This document shows, one piece after another, positions 10,601 through 25,611 of a DNA stretch of 64,000 nt. Where the stretch lies: positions 32,151,706 through 32,215,705 of the forward strand of contig NC_045139.1 in NCBI RefSeq assembly GCF_008831285.2. The letters are read 5' to 3'. This DNA comes from Nymphaea colorata (taxonomy: Eukaryota; Streptophyta; Magnoliopsida; Nymphaeales; Nymphaeaceae). Under the pieces are notes generated by a model. That model searched no databases. It was not told the origin of the DNA and was given only the letters and a program-made list of their open reading frames with translations. A program made the translations under genes and the position numbers. Each line of letters opens with the position of its first letter. Positions within the stretch are counted from its first letter, which is position 1.

Positions 10601-13600
10601 GGCTTTGCATCCAGTTGTTGTTAAAAAATGGCCTCCTCGTAGACTACTGAGAAAGAGACTCGAAAGTAGTTTTATACTTGATGTTTCCTTTCAATAATAT
10701 TTTAAATGAAATTAGCTCCATTGGCTATAGTATCCATGAGCTTCAATTGTGCCTTCCATATTCAGTAGCAGATGAAGCTTGCAACTGCAGAGCTATCAGT
10801 AGGCATGGTGAGAGAAGTTGTTGAAAAGAGAAAAAGGGCATGTGGCCTTTGAATGTGAGCAACAATGGTAGTTGTCTCCAACCTGCACCCACACCCATGT
10901 TTTCTCAAAAAAATTTTCTCACCTGTACTCTGCATCCTTGTGACATGGGTTTTATCATGTCAGGTGAACGGCATACTGGTCAAATGTTGGGCGGGTAGAT
11001 GCAAGTTACTTTTTAGACATGCTACTGGTGATGCATGATTTCATATATCGTCCTAGGTGCACAATTGTATCCCTGGTTAGAAAATCTGGAGGCTCAAAAA
11101 TTGTCCTCTCGTGTATTCAGAAGGAATGGTGTCATGTTACCTTATATTGTCATTTGCTTGTTTTCTTGTGCCTTGACCTAGTGGTTTTTTAAGAAGTCAT
11201 TCCGGCACTGGTTATGGAAATGACAGTCAGTAAGACTTCTTTGCATTTGGAAAAGTAGAGCTGCGAAAATTGTGGATTTGGTGGCTACCACCTCTAGGAC
11301 TCAATGGTGGTTGAAGTCAATAAAATTCTCGTCTGTTTTGTCTCTTTATGTGTCATGAACTGCCATACGTTTCCTATTGTGTGGATGTGGCTACTTTTTT
11401 ATTTTCTCCTGAATGGCTGGCCTGTACAATCCTGAATAATTTGAAAGTTTGTGCACATATTTTACCAGGAATACCTTAAATTTTTTGGTATTTGCAGCAT
11501 TTGGATCATTCAGCATTGCAGAGATATTTACAGACAAAATAATTTCCTGGTACGTCATTGACCCCATTTATGTTGGAGTTGTGTGTGCAAGATTTCTTGT
11601 GTTATTTACTTCATGACCAGATAAATTGGATTAGAGAATGACTATTTATTAATCAACCTCAATTGAACTTGTTTGTTGCTGGAAAGTTTCCTGTGCTCAA
11701 TTTTGACAACTGCTTTAACTGTTCACACCATCTCAGTTTTGCACAATGTTTTGAGGGTTAGCATAACAAAATTGTTGTTCACCGATCTGATTGAATTTCC
11801 TAACCCCTTTTTTCATCCTGCCAGGTTTCCATTGTACTATCACATGAAGTTTGCATTTCTTGTTTGGCTCCAACTACCTGGCCTTGATGTATGTTCTCTC
11901 TCTCTCACACACACACACACAAAGAGGCAGATTATATGCTTGAATTTTGCTGAATCCAATGATTTACCATGCTAATTTTACATTGGTTTTATGGCTATGG
12001 AATATTTCGTAATGGGAAATGGTATCTCATTTCTAATCTATATTTTATTTTATTTCTATCTGACACACTTCTGGGACAGGGTTCAAGGCATCTATATCTG
12101 AGGTTCATACGTCCATTTCTACTTAAGCATCAGGCTAAACTCGATCAATTGGTTGGTTTTATCTATGGTGAAATGGTAAGCTTTAGGCATGACATCTGTG
12201 CTTGTTTTTGTTCTTAAAGCTTTCTTTGCCTTGAGTGCCATATTGTTCTCTTATGGAGGCAAGTCTTTATGTTAGGTTATTACCTGTAGTGCTGAAGGAC
12301 TGATTATATGTGAGATACAGTTGACGAGCTGCAATTTTTATTTCCTTTCAAGTACCTTTTTAAGCAATTTCCACAAACATATCCCAAGTATTAGTCGAGC
12401 TCCTGCAATGATAAGTGCAAGAATCATACATGCCCACATGGTCATGGTGCACAAGAGGTGCAAGGCATGAAATAAAATGAATTCATTGATTTAATGCTTC
12501 AAGAAAAAGCATTACATATAATGGGTATAGCCGTTGGGCTAATTCCCTGGTCATTAATACATATGATTAAAAGCCTTTAAGAAGCACAAAAAATTATGAC
12601 AAAGCATTACATCAAAGGGATGGAAGACTGGCCATTGGACTAATCCTCCGGTCATAAGACACATGAATAGAAGCCCTTTAAAAAACACAAAAGACTGTCA
12701 CAAAGTAAAATACAAAAGAACCGCACACACGAGTAATTTACTAATTGACAGTTTTCTCGGAGAGATCTAGACATGTAGGGGCTGTTTGTTGCACTGTAAA
12801 ATCATGAAAAGATGCTGATTCGGAGAGAATATCTAAACGTTGCCCCACCTAAGATGTAACAAACACTAATTCAAGGTAGTGATTTGGAGAATGCAGCACC
12901 CAAACTTTCTCACCTTGGTCCTTTTTTGGAGAAAAAAATTAATTTCATGTGGGCTTGTGTTTTCTATTTTCTCTTCTAATCTGAGAGGATGGCATGCTGT
13001 TCGACTGATGCACAGAAAATGAGTCCTGTCGACTTGATGAAGTAAATGAGGCTTTAGGCACATGCTTGAACATGTTTTTGACCGTACAGGAATGCAGATG
13101 TCTTGTTTTCTTGCTACAACCCATGCTTTGTTTTGAATAAATCTTAAATTTTAGGGAAGAGCACCTTCTTTTTTATTGTGAAATTTTTTGGTGTTATAGG
13201 AATTCTATTTTTTTCCTGATTTAATGGCACGTGTAAACAAAAAATTGTCATTTTTTATCTTACGAAATCCATTGTAATGTTATTTGTAATGTTTGGTGAA
13301 ATTGAAAGGCATGGAGGAATACCATACTTGTCCGTGTCTGAATCACCTTCTTGTACATAAATATCTGCACGTGTACTCAATTCATGGTCACAAGTGGCTG
13401 CATGTTTTGAAAATATAGCGATAGTAGTATCAAAATAAATATAAATGCGAATTTATTGCATTATTTTGAACATATGGTCAATTTCAGTTTTTCGAGAAAA
13501 TTTGTAATTTCCATTAAACATGTTTTAATGTATTTTTTGACGTTTTTTTGTTTCTTTTAAGGATTTAACAATTATTTTAATCTTTTTATAATTTTTGTAA

Positions 13601-14171
13601 GAAATTTAGTAGGAAATTTAAGATTCATAATTTTTATGCCCATTTGCGGATTTTTTAAGGTTTTTTTTTTACATTTCAAAAATTTTCCATAGGAAAGCAA
13701 AATATTCCAATTAATATAAGAGAATAACCTCTCATGAGAACCTGAAAACTATATTCGTGACTCTGACTCAACTTGATACAGTATTACATAGTACACGTGG
13801 ATGATATATATGCTTATGTTTTTTATTTTGTCATTTTCCCTACTTTCGTTTGTGTACCCAGTTGCAAGTAAGCTGCCTATATACCGTTTGATTAAACTAA
13901 ACCTAATGAAATTTTGTGCAGAACAAATTTGTCACTTCTCACCAACGAGAGATCCAATTTCTGAGGGTAACATTGCACAAATCTGTATTTGCAGGTATTG
14001 ATTACATGTTCATATCCTAAATGACCTTTTTCATTATCAATGGTTTCCAACTTAAAAACTTTTACTTTGGTTATTTCTTGAACAGTGTACCAAACAGTGA
14101 GGGGAATGATCGTGCCAGTGCGACCATGTCTCCCTCCTTCAGAGGAGACTGAAGATTTAGATCATGATTAA
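7660..14171 (+). CDS. HVA22K: HVA22-like protein k (TB2/DP1/HVA22, REEP family)
   Basis: Eight exons: 7660-7692, 8823-8881, 9881-9978, 11498-11549, 11825-11888, 12080-12175, 13922-13994, 14086-14171. All have GT-AG borders and compatible phases, giving 186 aa. Exons 2-6 encode the TB2/DP1/HVA22 domain (about residues 12-134), with GLRLLLSPLGSNIVTRTACC, LPVYSTFKAIE, FPLYYHMKFAFLVWLQLP and RPFLLKHQAKLDQLV. The family shapes the tubular ER membrane through hydrophobic hairpins; plant HVA22 genes are often ABA- or stress-related. The start fits the K-type N terminus (MDFSRCVIPGEVGLRLL). The tail after EMNKFVTSHQREIQF is less conserved and ends in an acidic EETEDLDHD. An earlier donor at 13967 would give a shorter tail ending RCTKQ. 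Exons 1-6 are firm; the last two are probable. Confidence 0.88.
10297..10500 (+). mobile_element. SINE-like tRNA-derived element in HVA22K intron 3
   Basis: A box-like TAGTGTAGCTG lies at about 10302, and box-B-like GTTTGATTCCC at 10348-10358, about 45 bp apart as in a Pol III internal promoter. The head GGGGCATAGTGTAGC is typical of plant SINEs. The 3' end is not clear, so the limit is approximate. Confidence 0.45.
12509..12706. repeat. Two-unit tandem repeat, about 95 bp, in HVA22K intron 6
   Basis: The units start at GCATTAC (12509 and 12604) and share CCATTGGACTAATCC-like, GGTCATAA-like and AAGCC.TTTAA-like segments in the same order, at roughly 80 percent by eye. No coding potential. 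Confidence 0.65.
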
Positions 14172-14843
14172 TGGGTCTTTTGCATTTGATGGCAGACACT
14201 GGAATTCATTTTTTATCTAGGCCTTTATGTACATATGCCAGTAGATAAACTTATTCTTTTATACGGTTTTGTATAGATACAAATCTTTGTTTAGCAGTTT
14301 ATCTTATATTTGGATTAGTGGAAAGGATTCAGGAATTGTTATGTCTTGGAATATATAGGTTAGGATAGTGGATGAGATATGGGGGAGCAGTGTGAAGTGC
14401 AAAAAGAATCCGATGCAGAGAAGCAAGCACTTTGAAAACAAGAAAAAGCAGGTTTCCTGGTGACCATTTGAACAATCGTTTGGTAAGAAAACTGCTGTGA
14501 TAAATGTTCGGAATTTTATAAATACAACCAACTTTTTGTTCCCTAGGTAAGCCATCCAACAAAAAAGTTTGGGAATCAAATTTTCTGCAATATGATCGTG
14601 AAGGTTAAACCGAAACGGCGAAAAGATATAAAATGAGGACCATTTGTTAATCCGCCAACTTAACCACCCACTTCCTTTCCATCACAGAGACTATTTTCAG
14701 GAATTTCTGAACAGTAAAAGATTTGGAGGTTTTCTGTTTTGTAAGGAATATATGGTTATGTAAGGTGTGATCCTCTGCAAGATATTATATTAATTTAAAT
14801 TGATTTAGGCTGAGGGTATTACTTGGAAAGTTTTCATACTTAA
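14172..14843 (+). other. HVA22K 3' UTR and flank
   Basis: This follows the HVA22K stop codon. No conserved protein or RNA is seen. Open frames on the minus strand here show no recognisable family. Confidence 0.45.
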
Positions 14844-15007
14844 GAGGTCGTTTGGTAGGAAGATCATTCAAGAACTGTCCAATGAATATTTTCCGAATGT
14901 TGGGGCAGGTTCATGGAAAAATAAAACTAATCTTTTCACAAATTTGCCTCAATTTTGAAGTAGATTCAGTAGACACTCCTTACATGTCCTTGCTGTCAAA
15001 CGACTCC
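14844..15007. mobile_element. Tourist-like (PIF/Harbinger) MITE, 164 bp
   Basis: The left end GAGGTCGTTTGGTAGG and right end CTGTCAAACGACTCC are inverted repeats. TAA flanks both sides (14841-14843 and 15008-15010), the 3-bp TWA target duplication expected of PIF/Harbinger elements. Short, AT-rich and non-coding. Confidence 0.7.
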
Positions 15008-15029
15008 TAAAGGAGTGCCAATGTATGTA

Positions 15030-15115
15030 AATAAATAAAAAATGAATAGAACCCATATGAAAATAGAGGAAAAATAAATAAAAAATGAATGGAACCCATA
15101 TGAAAACAAAGGAAA
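15030..15115. repeat. Two-unit 43-bp tandem repeat
   Basis: AATAAATAAAAAATGAAT starts units at 15030 and 15073, each followed by (A/G)GAACCCATATGAAAA. The array directly abuts the Tourist-like element. Confidence 0.8.
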
Positions 15116-15430
15116 ATTTTGAGGGGCAACTGCCCATACCAACCCATATGTGTCTCTGTTACTGTTTGCATGTTCATTTCCTAAACAAAATTGAATGACA
15201 GCAGAAGGTTTTTTTTTAATTATTATTTACTTATTTATGAATAAAGGCCGGGGGCCTATTTCCCCTGCAGATCGTTTTCTGGAGGGGGGAAAGTTGGTTC
15301 TTGAACTAGTCATTTACCCAAAATCCTTAATCCTCTTCTTGGAAAGAAACTGCTCCTGCCACTAAAAACTCATTTTTTTTCATTAGTATGTCTTGGCAGA
15401 ACCTTGTATATGGGAAGCTCACCTATATAG

Positions 15431-16700
15431 CTACGGATGTCAATGAATTTGATATGAACACAGATGCTCCTTTTATTATATTATATCCGACGTAGTGGAT
15501 GTTCACATGTTCATATTCAAATTTGCATTCGCAAACAGATGAAAAAAGTATATCATATCTGAGTATGACTTAAAGTTTACAATCTAAATCGAATCCGAAT
15601 TCGACTTTTAAATTTACATTTGAACTTAGCTTCTATTTTTTAAGTGCACAATTGAATCTGAACTACATTAAGATATGTTGACAACCGACTTTCAAGCTGA
15701 ATGGTTGTTGGCCATAAGGTACTCATTTAAAATTGAATTTAAATCTGATAAGTTATTTATTGGAAACTTGAATCTAATCAGGCGTCACTTCTTCAATTTG
15801 ATCTTGATCCATTTTCTTAATCGGATGTTAAATTTTTTCTCTTTGAAGCAGTTTGGTCTGACATCCGATCTAAATTTTAATCAATTGATATCCTTATATA
15901 AGCAGTTGAACCTGAACCAGCATGAGATACTCTGCATGTCCTGTTACAAGTCTTTTGCCGAACCAAATCATATATAGTTGTCCAAATGTCTCAAATTCTT
16001 AAATATGAGATTGTTCTTTGGCAACTTGACCTTATCATGGGGACGTTCATAAAATTCATAAACACCGGCACTATACACATCAACACATGACATTCACATA
16101 AATTTGCCTCAGGGATGTACCATAGTTGGTCAACCTGGTGGGCCGATACGAGTAGTTTGATTCACATGGTTGCTACTTTTATAAACTGTAAATCGTAATA
16201 GTATGACACTTTAGTTAACGGGTGTACTCTTCTTCAGGTGACTTCTGCTCACTCGAAAGAGTTCACAAACTTTACTGAAATCCAATGGCGAATTTTCATG
16301 GAATGCCACATGTCATACACTTTATTATTCTTGTTTTTTTTTTTAAATTAAAGCCTTTTGAATTTTATTGTTTATATATACACACATTTTCGTTTTCTCA
16401 AAAAATGTATAAAAAATGTATTTGATGAATTGCTGAATTCTATACAACTTTTGTACAACAAACCTTTATGTTTTCTGACTTTAAATTAATAAAAGATCGT
16501 GCCATCCACGTGAGTTGGAAAGGCCGTCTCCCAATTCCAATTGTGTCATTGATCTGAGCTTTGGGTTGGTCAACTTGGAGACATGCAATTTGTGATTGGT
16601 TGTGCACTAAGGAGCACTTTTCCTTTTTATATCTTTACACCAAATCTTTTGTACTTTGGCCAGCCACAAAAGCAAGCCGAGAAATAACTACAGTTAGAGT
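15431..16700. other. Intergenic, degenerate repeat remnants
   Basis: This holds GATCCGAAT/AAATCTGAT-rich degenerate sequence similar to 16701-17111, 20550-20700, 49180-49510 and 56680-56880, so it is a dispersed non-coding family. No gene is seen. Confidence 0.4.
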
Positions 16701-17111
16701 TAGGTATGAATGTCATTGGGATCGGATATATTTTTAATCATATCTGTTTTCGGATATTCACATATTCTGTTTCAAATTCAAATAAATATCTGAAATCTAA
16801 TTTTACAATAGGAATTTGATCATAATCTGATTTTTGTATTTATATTCAAATCCAAATTTTGAACTAGATTTTACCATTTTTCAAAATTTAATAGCATTAG
16901 ATACAAAATATTTGTCTAAAAATGAATTCGATCCAAATCTATATCCGAATTTGATCAGATATTAATGTATATTCAAATCCAATTAAATGTCATTTATTAA
17001 ATTTGAATCCGATCCAATTTCTTAATCGAATATTAAATGATTTTCATATGCGATATTTTCGTATTGATTCGGTCAGATGTCCGATTCAAATCGGATATAC
17101 TAACATCCCTA
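16701..17111. mobile_element. Degenerate MITE of the TAGGGATG-ended family
   Basis: The left end TAGGTATGAATGTCATTGGG and right end ACTAACATCCCTA are imperfect inverted ends. The interior is made of repeated GGATCGGATAT, TCCGATTC and AAATTTGAATCC motifs. No target duplication could be confirmed, so the boundaries are approximate. Elements with TAGGGATG ends are common plant hAT-type MITEs. Confidence 0.45.
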
Positions 17112-19063
17112 CAGCCAAGTGTGTTGATTTATTCAAGGTGAACATCCCATAGTGGTCATTTTAATCAAGATCCAAATTCAAATAATATATATATATATAT
17201 ATATTATTTATATTTAATCTGATAACATTCTTTAAGAAAACGGTCACAAAATCCAAAAAAAAAAAGTTGACCACAGTTTATCAGTAAACAGTAAAGTTTT
17301 GAACTTAAATAGGATTCATTTGTTGACACCAACGTTCAGCATTGTCCTCCTTTTTAACCTTATTAACGTTGAAGGAAAGAGAAGTAAGCCAGAAGAGATA
17401 TAAGTTGGTTTTCCTTGCAATAAATAGGAGAAGCTTATTAATTCTCACTGACCTTTTGGGATGTTCAGTAGTAAAAGCCAGAAGTGATCAAGCGAAATTA
17501 AACCGTAATTCTTTTTCCGTTAGATTGAATTTCTTACAGAATTTTGAGAAACCAGCGTGACTGAGATTTTCCTAAAATAAGATTTTTTTATAATTTCCTC
17601 AAAATAAGATCCTTCTCGTATTTTCTGTAGTTTTATCCTGCTTTTACATTTTTTCTCATTATCTTTACATTATTTTTGCTTTAAAGTTTAAAACTCTGGT
17701 CAAATGTTATCTTCATTTCCATAGTTACTAAAACATTTTTGTTTTCATTTCATCAAGTTATTGTTTACGTCTTCTTGGTAGTTTTTCATTTATTTTACTT
17801 TTTTCGAATTTTAACTTTTTTATAAAAGAAATTGTCGATTTTTCCCCAGAATTTAATACCCTTGAAAAATGTTCTGATTTCAAAATCCATTTATGATATT
17901 TGTGGCTGCCAACAAGCATCTCAGCCTAAGTGTAAACTTTTTTTTTCAGTCATAAAGCAAAATAAGTCTGTCGATTTTTGTTATGAAACCACACCTAATA
18001 CCTTTATCTCTATAAGAACAAACAAAAGGGACTTCTTGCTTATCTTCTACCCGCCACTGGTTTTTACTATGGTTGTGTTTGTTTCATCGCGGATTTGAGA
18101 TTCCTAGATTTAAAGTCGGAACCTCAAAATTTAAGATCCATACTACATCCTCAATATAAAGTTTTCTCAAAACATACCTTTTAATACAGCTTCGGATCTA
18201 AGACCCGAGGTTATAAAAAACAACCTATTAGCAGCAGTTTTACTTGAAAATTCTTTCTTCCTCTTCTTTTATGTATTTCTGAACAATGGGCAGACTTTTT
18301 TCTCTTAGAGTTTACTTCACATTATTGAATTGTGAAACAGTTTTGGCACCTAACTCCAAGGAAAACGATCCAACGAACAACTGTTATGCTTTAAAACTAA
18401 TAAATATTACTGCCCATCTCTACTTTCAATTTCATTAACCAGTATTGACTTCCTTCTCGGTGCAGGAACAGAGATATCCAATTGTACCAGGGAACAGTCA
18501 AGTGCATTAATGGCTGATATTCACTCAGTTCACTTCTACTAGTAGTTTTACCACTGAACGGCCATGAACTCCATTTTGGCATCATGTGTATAATTAGGTT
18601 ATGGCGGGCATTTTACCAGAAGTTTCCATCGTACCAATCTACCGTGTGTGAATATTACTGTTGACGGATATACTCGGGGGTGGGTGCAGGGTGCTGATTT
18701 CAACCAAGTTCACCAACTTCATTCTTCAATGATGGAGTGCCATTGATGTAATGTATAAACATTAATTGTCACAACTGTGGCTCTTTCAAAAAAATGTAAA
18801 AGAACAGAAAAAAAGAAATTTGTATGTTGAGGTGATGTTTATGCTATGCTTGTAACTTGTATGTTGGCGCCTTCCATTACTTTTGCATTAAAAAATTAAT
18901 GAAAAAAAAAAATCAGATCGAAGACCCATCCCTGTCCCAACTCCAGTAACCAACTACTTGAAGGTTTCTTTCAATCACAAGATTTGAACATGAAACATCT
19001 CTTTGTCCTTGTTTCAAATCTGTCATGAACGTTGACATCAGGTAAATCTGAAAAACTAAGATC
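17112..19063. other. Intergenic, no gene seen
   Basis: AT-rich DNA with a short (TA)n at about 17185-17208 and several homopolymer runs. No reading frame resembles a known family, and no tRNA-like structure was noticed. Confidence 0.4.
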
Positions 19064-19122
19064 GTTAAACTGATAAGAACAGAAACTACACTTAATCTTA
19101 GCCAAAAAGCCGAGAAAAGTAT
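19064..19122 (-). pseudogene. Truncated U2 snRNA pseudogene
   Basis: Read on the minus strand from 19122, the sequence begins ATACTTTTCTCGGC, continues TTTTTGGCTAAGAT, and has GTTCTTATCAGTTTAA near its end. This is the 5' third of U2 spliceosomal RNA with several changes. The branch-point-pairing GTAGTA is altered to GTAGTT. Similarity stops after about 59 nt, before the Sm site and 3' stem-loops, so it cannot make a working snRNA. A run of T on this strand directly precedes it. Confidence 0.85.
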
Positions 19123-19786
19123 TCAAAAAAAAAAAAAACTAGATCATTCGCTGCCGACAAAATCTACGAAGAAAACACATGAAATTTTAGTTCTGAAAAT
19201 GTGGGTTGCTTAGATATTGCACAACTAAATTGCGGATGGTACTGTCTGATCCTCGACTGTTCTGAGAATTAGCTCGCACTTATCTTTATTGGCCTACCGA
19301 CATTCACGAATTTTTTTATAGACCCGCTTTCTGGTGGCTACTAACAAATTAATGGGCCGCATTCTGCAAGGGAGTCGTTGATGCACCTTAAAGATAAAAC
19401 GTACTCTTGATTAATACTTTGCACAGCGGTTTAGGTGAACTGCTCTGAAGCCATCTACAGCACCGGGAGGGCGCAATTCTTCAGAAAATTTAAATGAAAC
19501 TCCAGTGTGCTGATCGAGCCAATGAGCAGACATGTATTCAAGAACTGCTTTCCTTCAATTCATTTCGTCACCAAAAAAAGCATCCCTTTCGCCTTATTGA
19601 TCGATTGCAACGACTCCCATCTTGAAATCGACCGACCAGAAGCACTATTCAAACCTTCATCATCACGCGGGCTCTCTACTTGATTTTCCCTGGTGAAAAA
19701 CGAGTTCACTTTTATTGAAAACCACTGCTTTATGATTGAGATTCTTTTCAACAAACGCTTCCTTTGTTCCTTGCCTTTTTTTATTC

Positions 19787-19794
19787 TATATAAA
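19787..19794 (+). promoter_or_regulatory. TATA box of the peroxidase gene
   Basis: TATATAAA lies 79 bp upstream of the ATG at 19873 in the context TTCTATATAAAGGCTGG, implying a transcription start near 19820 and a leader of about 50 nt. Confidence 0.7.
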
Positions 19795-19872
19795 GGCTGG
19801 GAGCTCTGCTTTAGCTTCTCATCAGCACAGCAAGACTTTCAGGGGTGCTACAGAGATCAGAGGAAGAGAAAG

Positions 19873-21682
<1,810 letters not shown>

Positions 21683-21939
21683 TAGAGGAGAAAGGCAGTC
21701 AGATTCTTTGGTCTTGTCTCTTTGAAGTTATTGGTTTTGGGTTCAGATGCGTGTGGTTTCATGGTTTTTAGTGTTTGTGAGAGAAGATGAAGAATGCTAA
21801 GTGATTCCTTTTCTTTTCTTTTGTGGTCATAAGGCAGATGCCTATGCCTGTATGCTTCTTCAAGTGTTATTGAACAAGAAATCTGTTTGTTTTTTCTTCT
21901 TCTTGTTGTAGGATCAGGAGATACTAAAAATGTGTCATG

Positions 21940-24004
<2,065 letters not shown>

Positions 24005-24071
<67 letters not shown>
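24005..24071. repeat. (TA)n(GA)n compound microsatellite
   Basis: (TA)n at about 24005-24041 is followed by (AG)n to about 24071. This is the reverse-strand form of the (TC)n(TA)n compound repeat in the peroxidase introns. Confidence 0.95.
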
Positions 24072-24074
<3 letters not shown>

Positions 24075-24101
24075 GAATCGTCTGATTTCGTAGGAGTCGG
24101 A

Positions 24102-24265
24102 TATCAAAAATATCCGGTTCGTGGAAGGGCGTCTCTGAAGGGGGGATTAGGTGATTGATCTAATGTGCCTGGACGCTTTGGTAATTTGTTAACGGGTCAC
24201 GAAAGAGGGAAGGAAACAGAGATCCGATTCAGTAAGAGCCCGATATACACAATATCCGGTTCGTG
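24102..24265 (+). promoter_or_regulatory. Direct repeat upstream of the UBC23-like gene
   Basis: AATATCCGGTTCGTG occurs at 24109-24123 and 24251-24265. Each is preceded by a near-mirror GGATATC or CGATATA, so the first copy forms CGGATAT-CAAAA-ATATCCG. They lie about 290 and 140 bp upstream of the TATA box at 24404. Function is unknown; they could also be a transposon remnant. Confidence 0.4.
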
Positions 24266-24403
24266 AAGGCACTACCGAATCGGATATGCCGTGGCCGAGT
24301 GCGCGCAAAGGCGGTCCGGAAGGGGTGATACATCCGTAATTTGGGGGAAATTTCTGGATGATTTGGTAAATTGGTGAAGGGGACATGGTCGTCATTTTCT
24401 TCA

Positions 24404-24411
24404 TATATAAA
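24404..24411 (+). promoter_or_regulatory. TATA box of the UBC23-like gene
   Basis: TATATAAA sits in the context TTCATATATAAAGGCTG, followed by a CpG- and pyrimidine-rich stretch typical of a leader. The coding start at 25612 follows an AG acceptor directly, so a 5'-UTR intron of roughly 1 kb is expected; the donor may be near 24654 or elsewhere. Confidence 0.6.
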
Positions 24412-25611
24412 GGCTGACATCTTTGAACACCTCCTCGCCGTTGTCTCTCCGCAAAGAAATTTTTTTTCGATTTTTCTCGATTTCTCTTTCAAATAAAAGG
24501 CATCGAAAGGGAAAACGGAGGCCGAGAGCCAGTACGAAAAGTTTTCCGATCTTCGACAGCTCCTCAGCTGCTAGGGAAGCTCCCCTCCTTGTCTATTCCT
24601 CGTGGTTTTCGGATTTTCTCCGCTCTCCCGGATCCTAAAACTCTCTTCTTCAGGTGGTTCTGCCTTCCCCCCGTTCATCGTTCTGCCCGTGGTTAAGAAT
24701 TTCCTGGTTGTGGATTCGTTGTGACCTTGTATTAAGCTTTTACCAATCCATCGATCACCTCTTGTCGATGGCTCTTTTAAGAATTTGTTATCTGCCATTT
24801 CTCTTCGTGTTGTGTTATTGTGTTTTCATAATTTCTTCGTGCGATTTTCGAATAATTTGAAATACCATGTGGAAGAAATTTCTCTGCGAATGTTATATTT
24901 CAAAAGAAAAAATACAATCAATTGTTGGAGGAATTTTATTTTTTTTGCCTTGTTAGGTGAAGGGATTTTTTTTGTGTGTGATTCGTATTTGTTGGTTTTA
25001 GTTTCTTGCTTGCACTTTGACATTGCTTGGAGGCAGGGAATGGTTACCCCTCATGCACAGTTAAGGACTTATTGCAATTCAAGGAACCAACTTTGATTTT
25101 TTTATGTTCAGCTTCGATATGAAATGGATTCTTTTTTGGTGCTTTTACTTGCAACGTCTGCCATCTCCTCCGAATCTTTTCTCTTTTGTTGATTCTGCCT
25201 TTTTGGGTATGGTGTTCTTTTTATTGATAAATTATCATATGTTTTCCGCCGCATTCTATTCATTCACGAAATCAAAGAGTGGTGAGTCCATCCGCTCCAA
25301 GAATCATGATTTTATCTAACTCCAGTTCCAAGGACCTTACTATCGTCTTATTAGTTGTCTTCGCCGAATGGTATGGTTTCTTGACTGTTCGGAAATGTTT
25401 TCTTTTCGAGTTTAACAAATTTAATCTGTTTCCGTCTTTTCGTAGCCAATATATGAAAATTCTATGCTTGAAACTGAGTTGCACGTATTTGAATGTGATT
25501 GATGCCACTTTGAGAATAGGGTGGGAGTGATCGGATTTATCAGAACAGTTGGTCTGGACCTTGTCTGTGCTTTTTGTATTTGCTGATTTTGTTTGCCATT
25601 CAAAATTTCAG

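Noticed and set aside
19064-19122. Functional U2 snRNA gene
   Set aside because: Similarity ends after 59 nt, the branch-pairing site is changed, and the Sm site and 3' stem-loops are missing.
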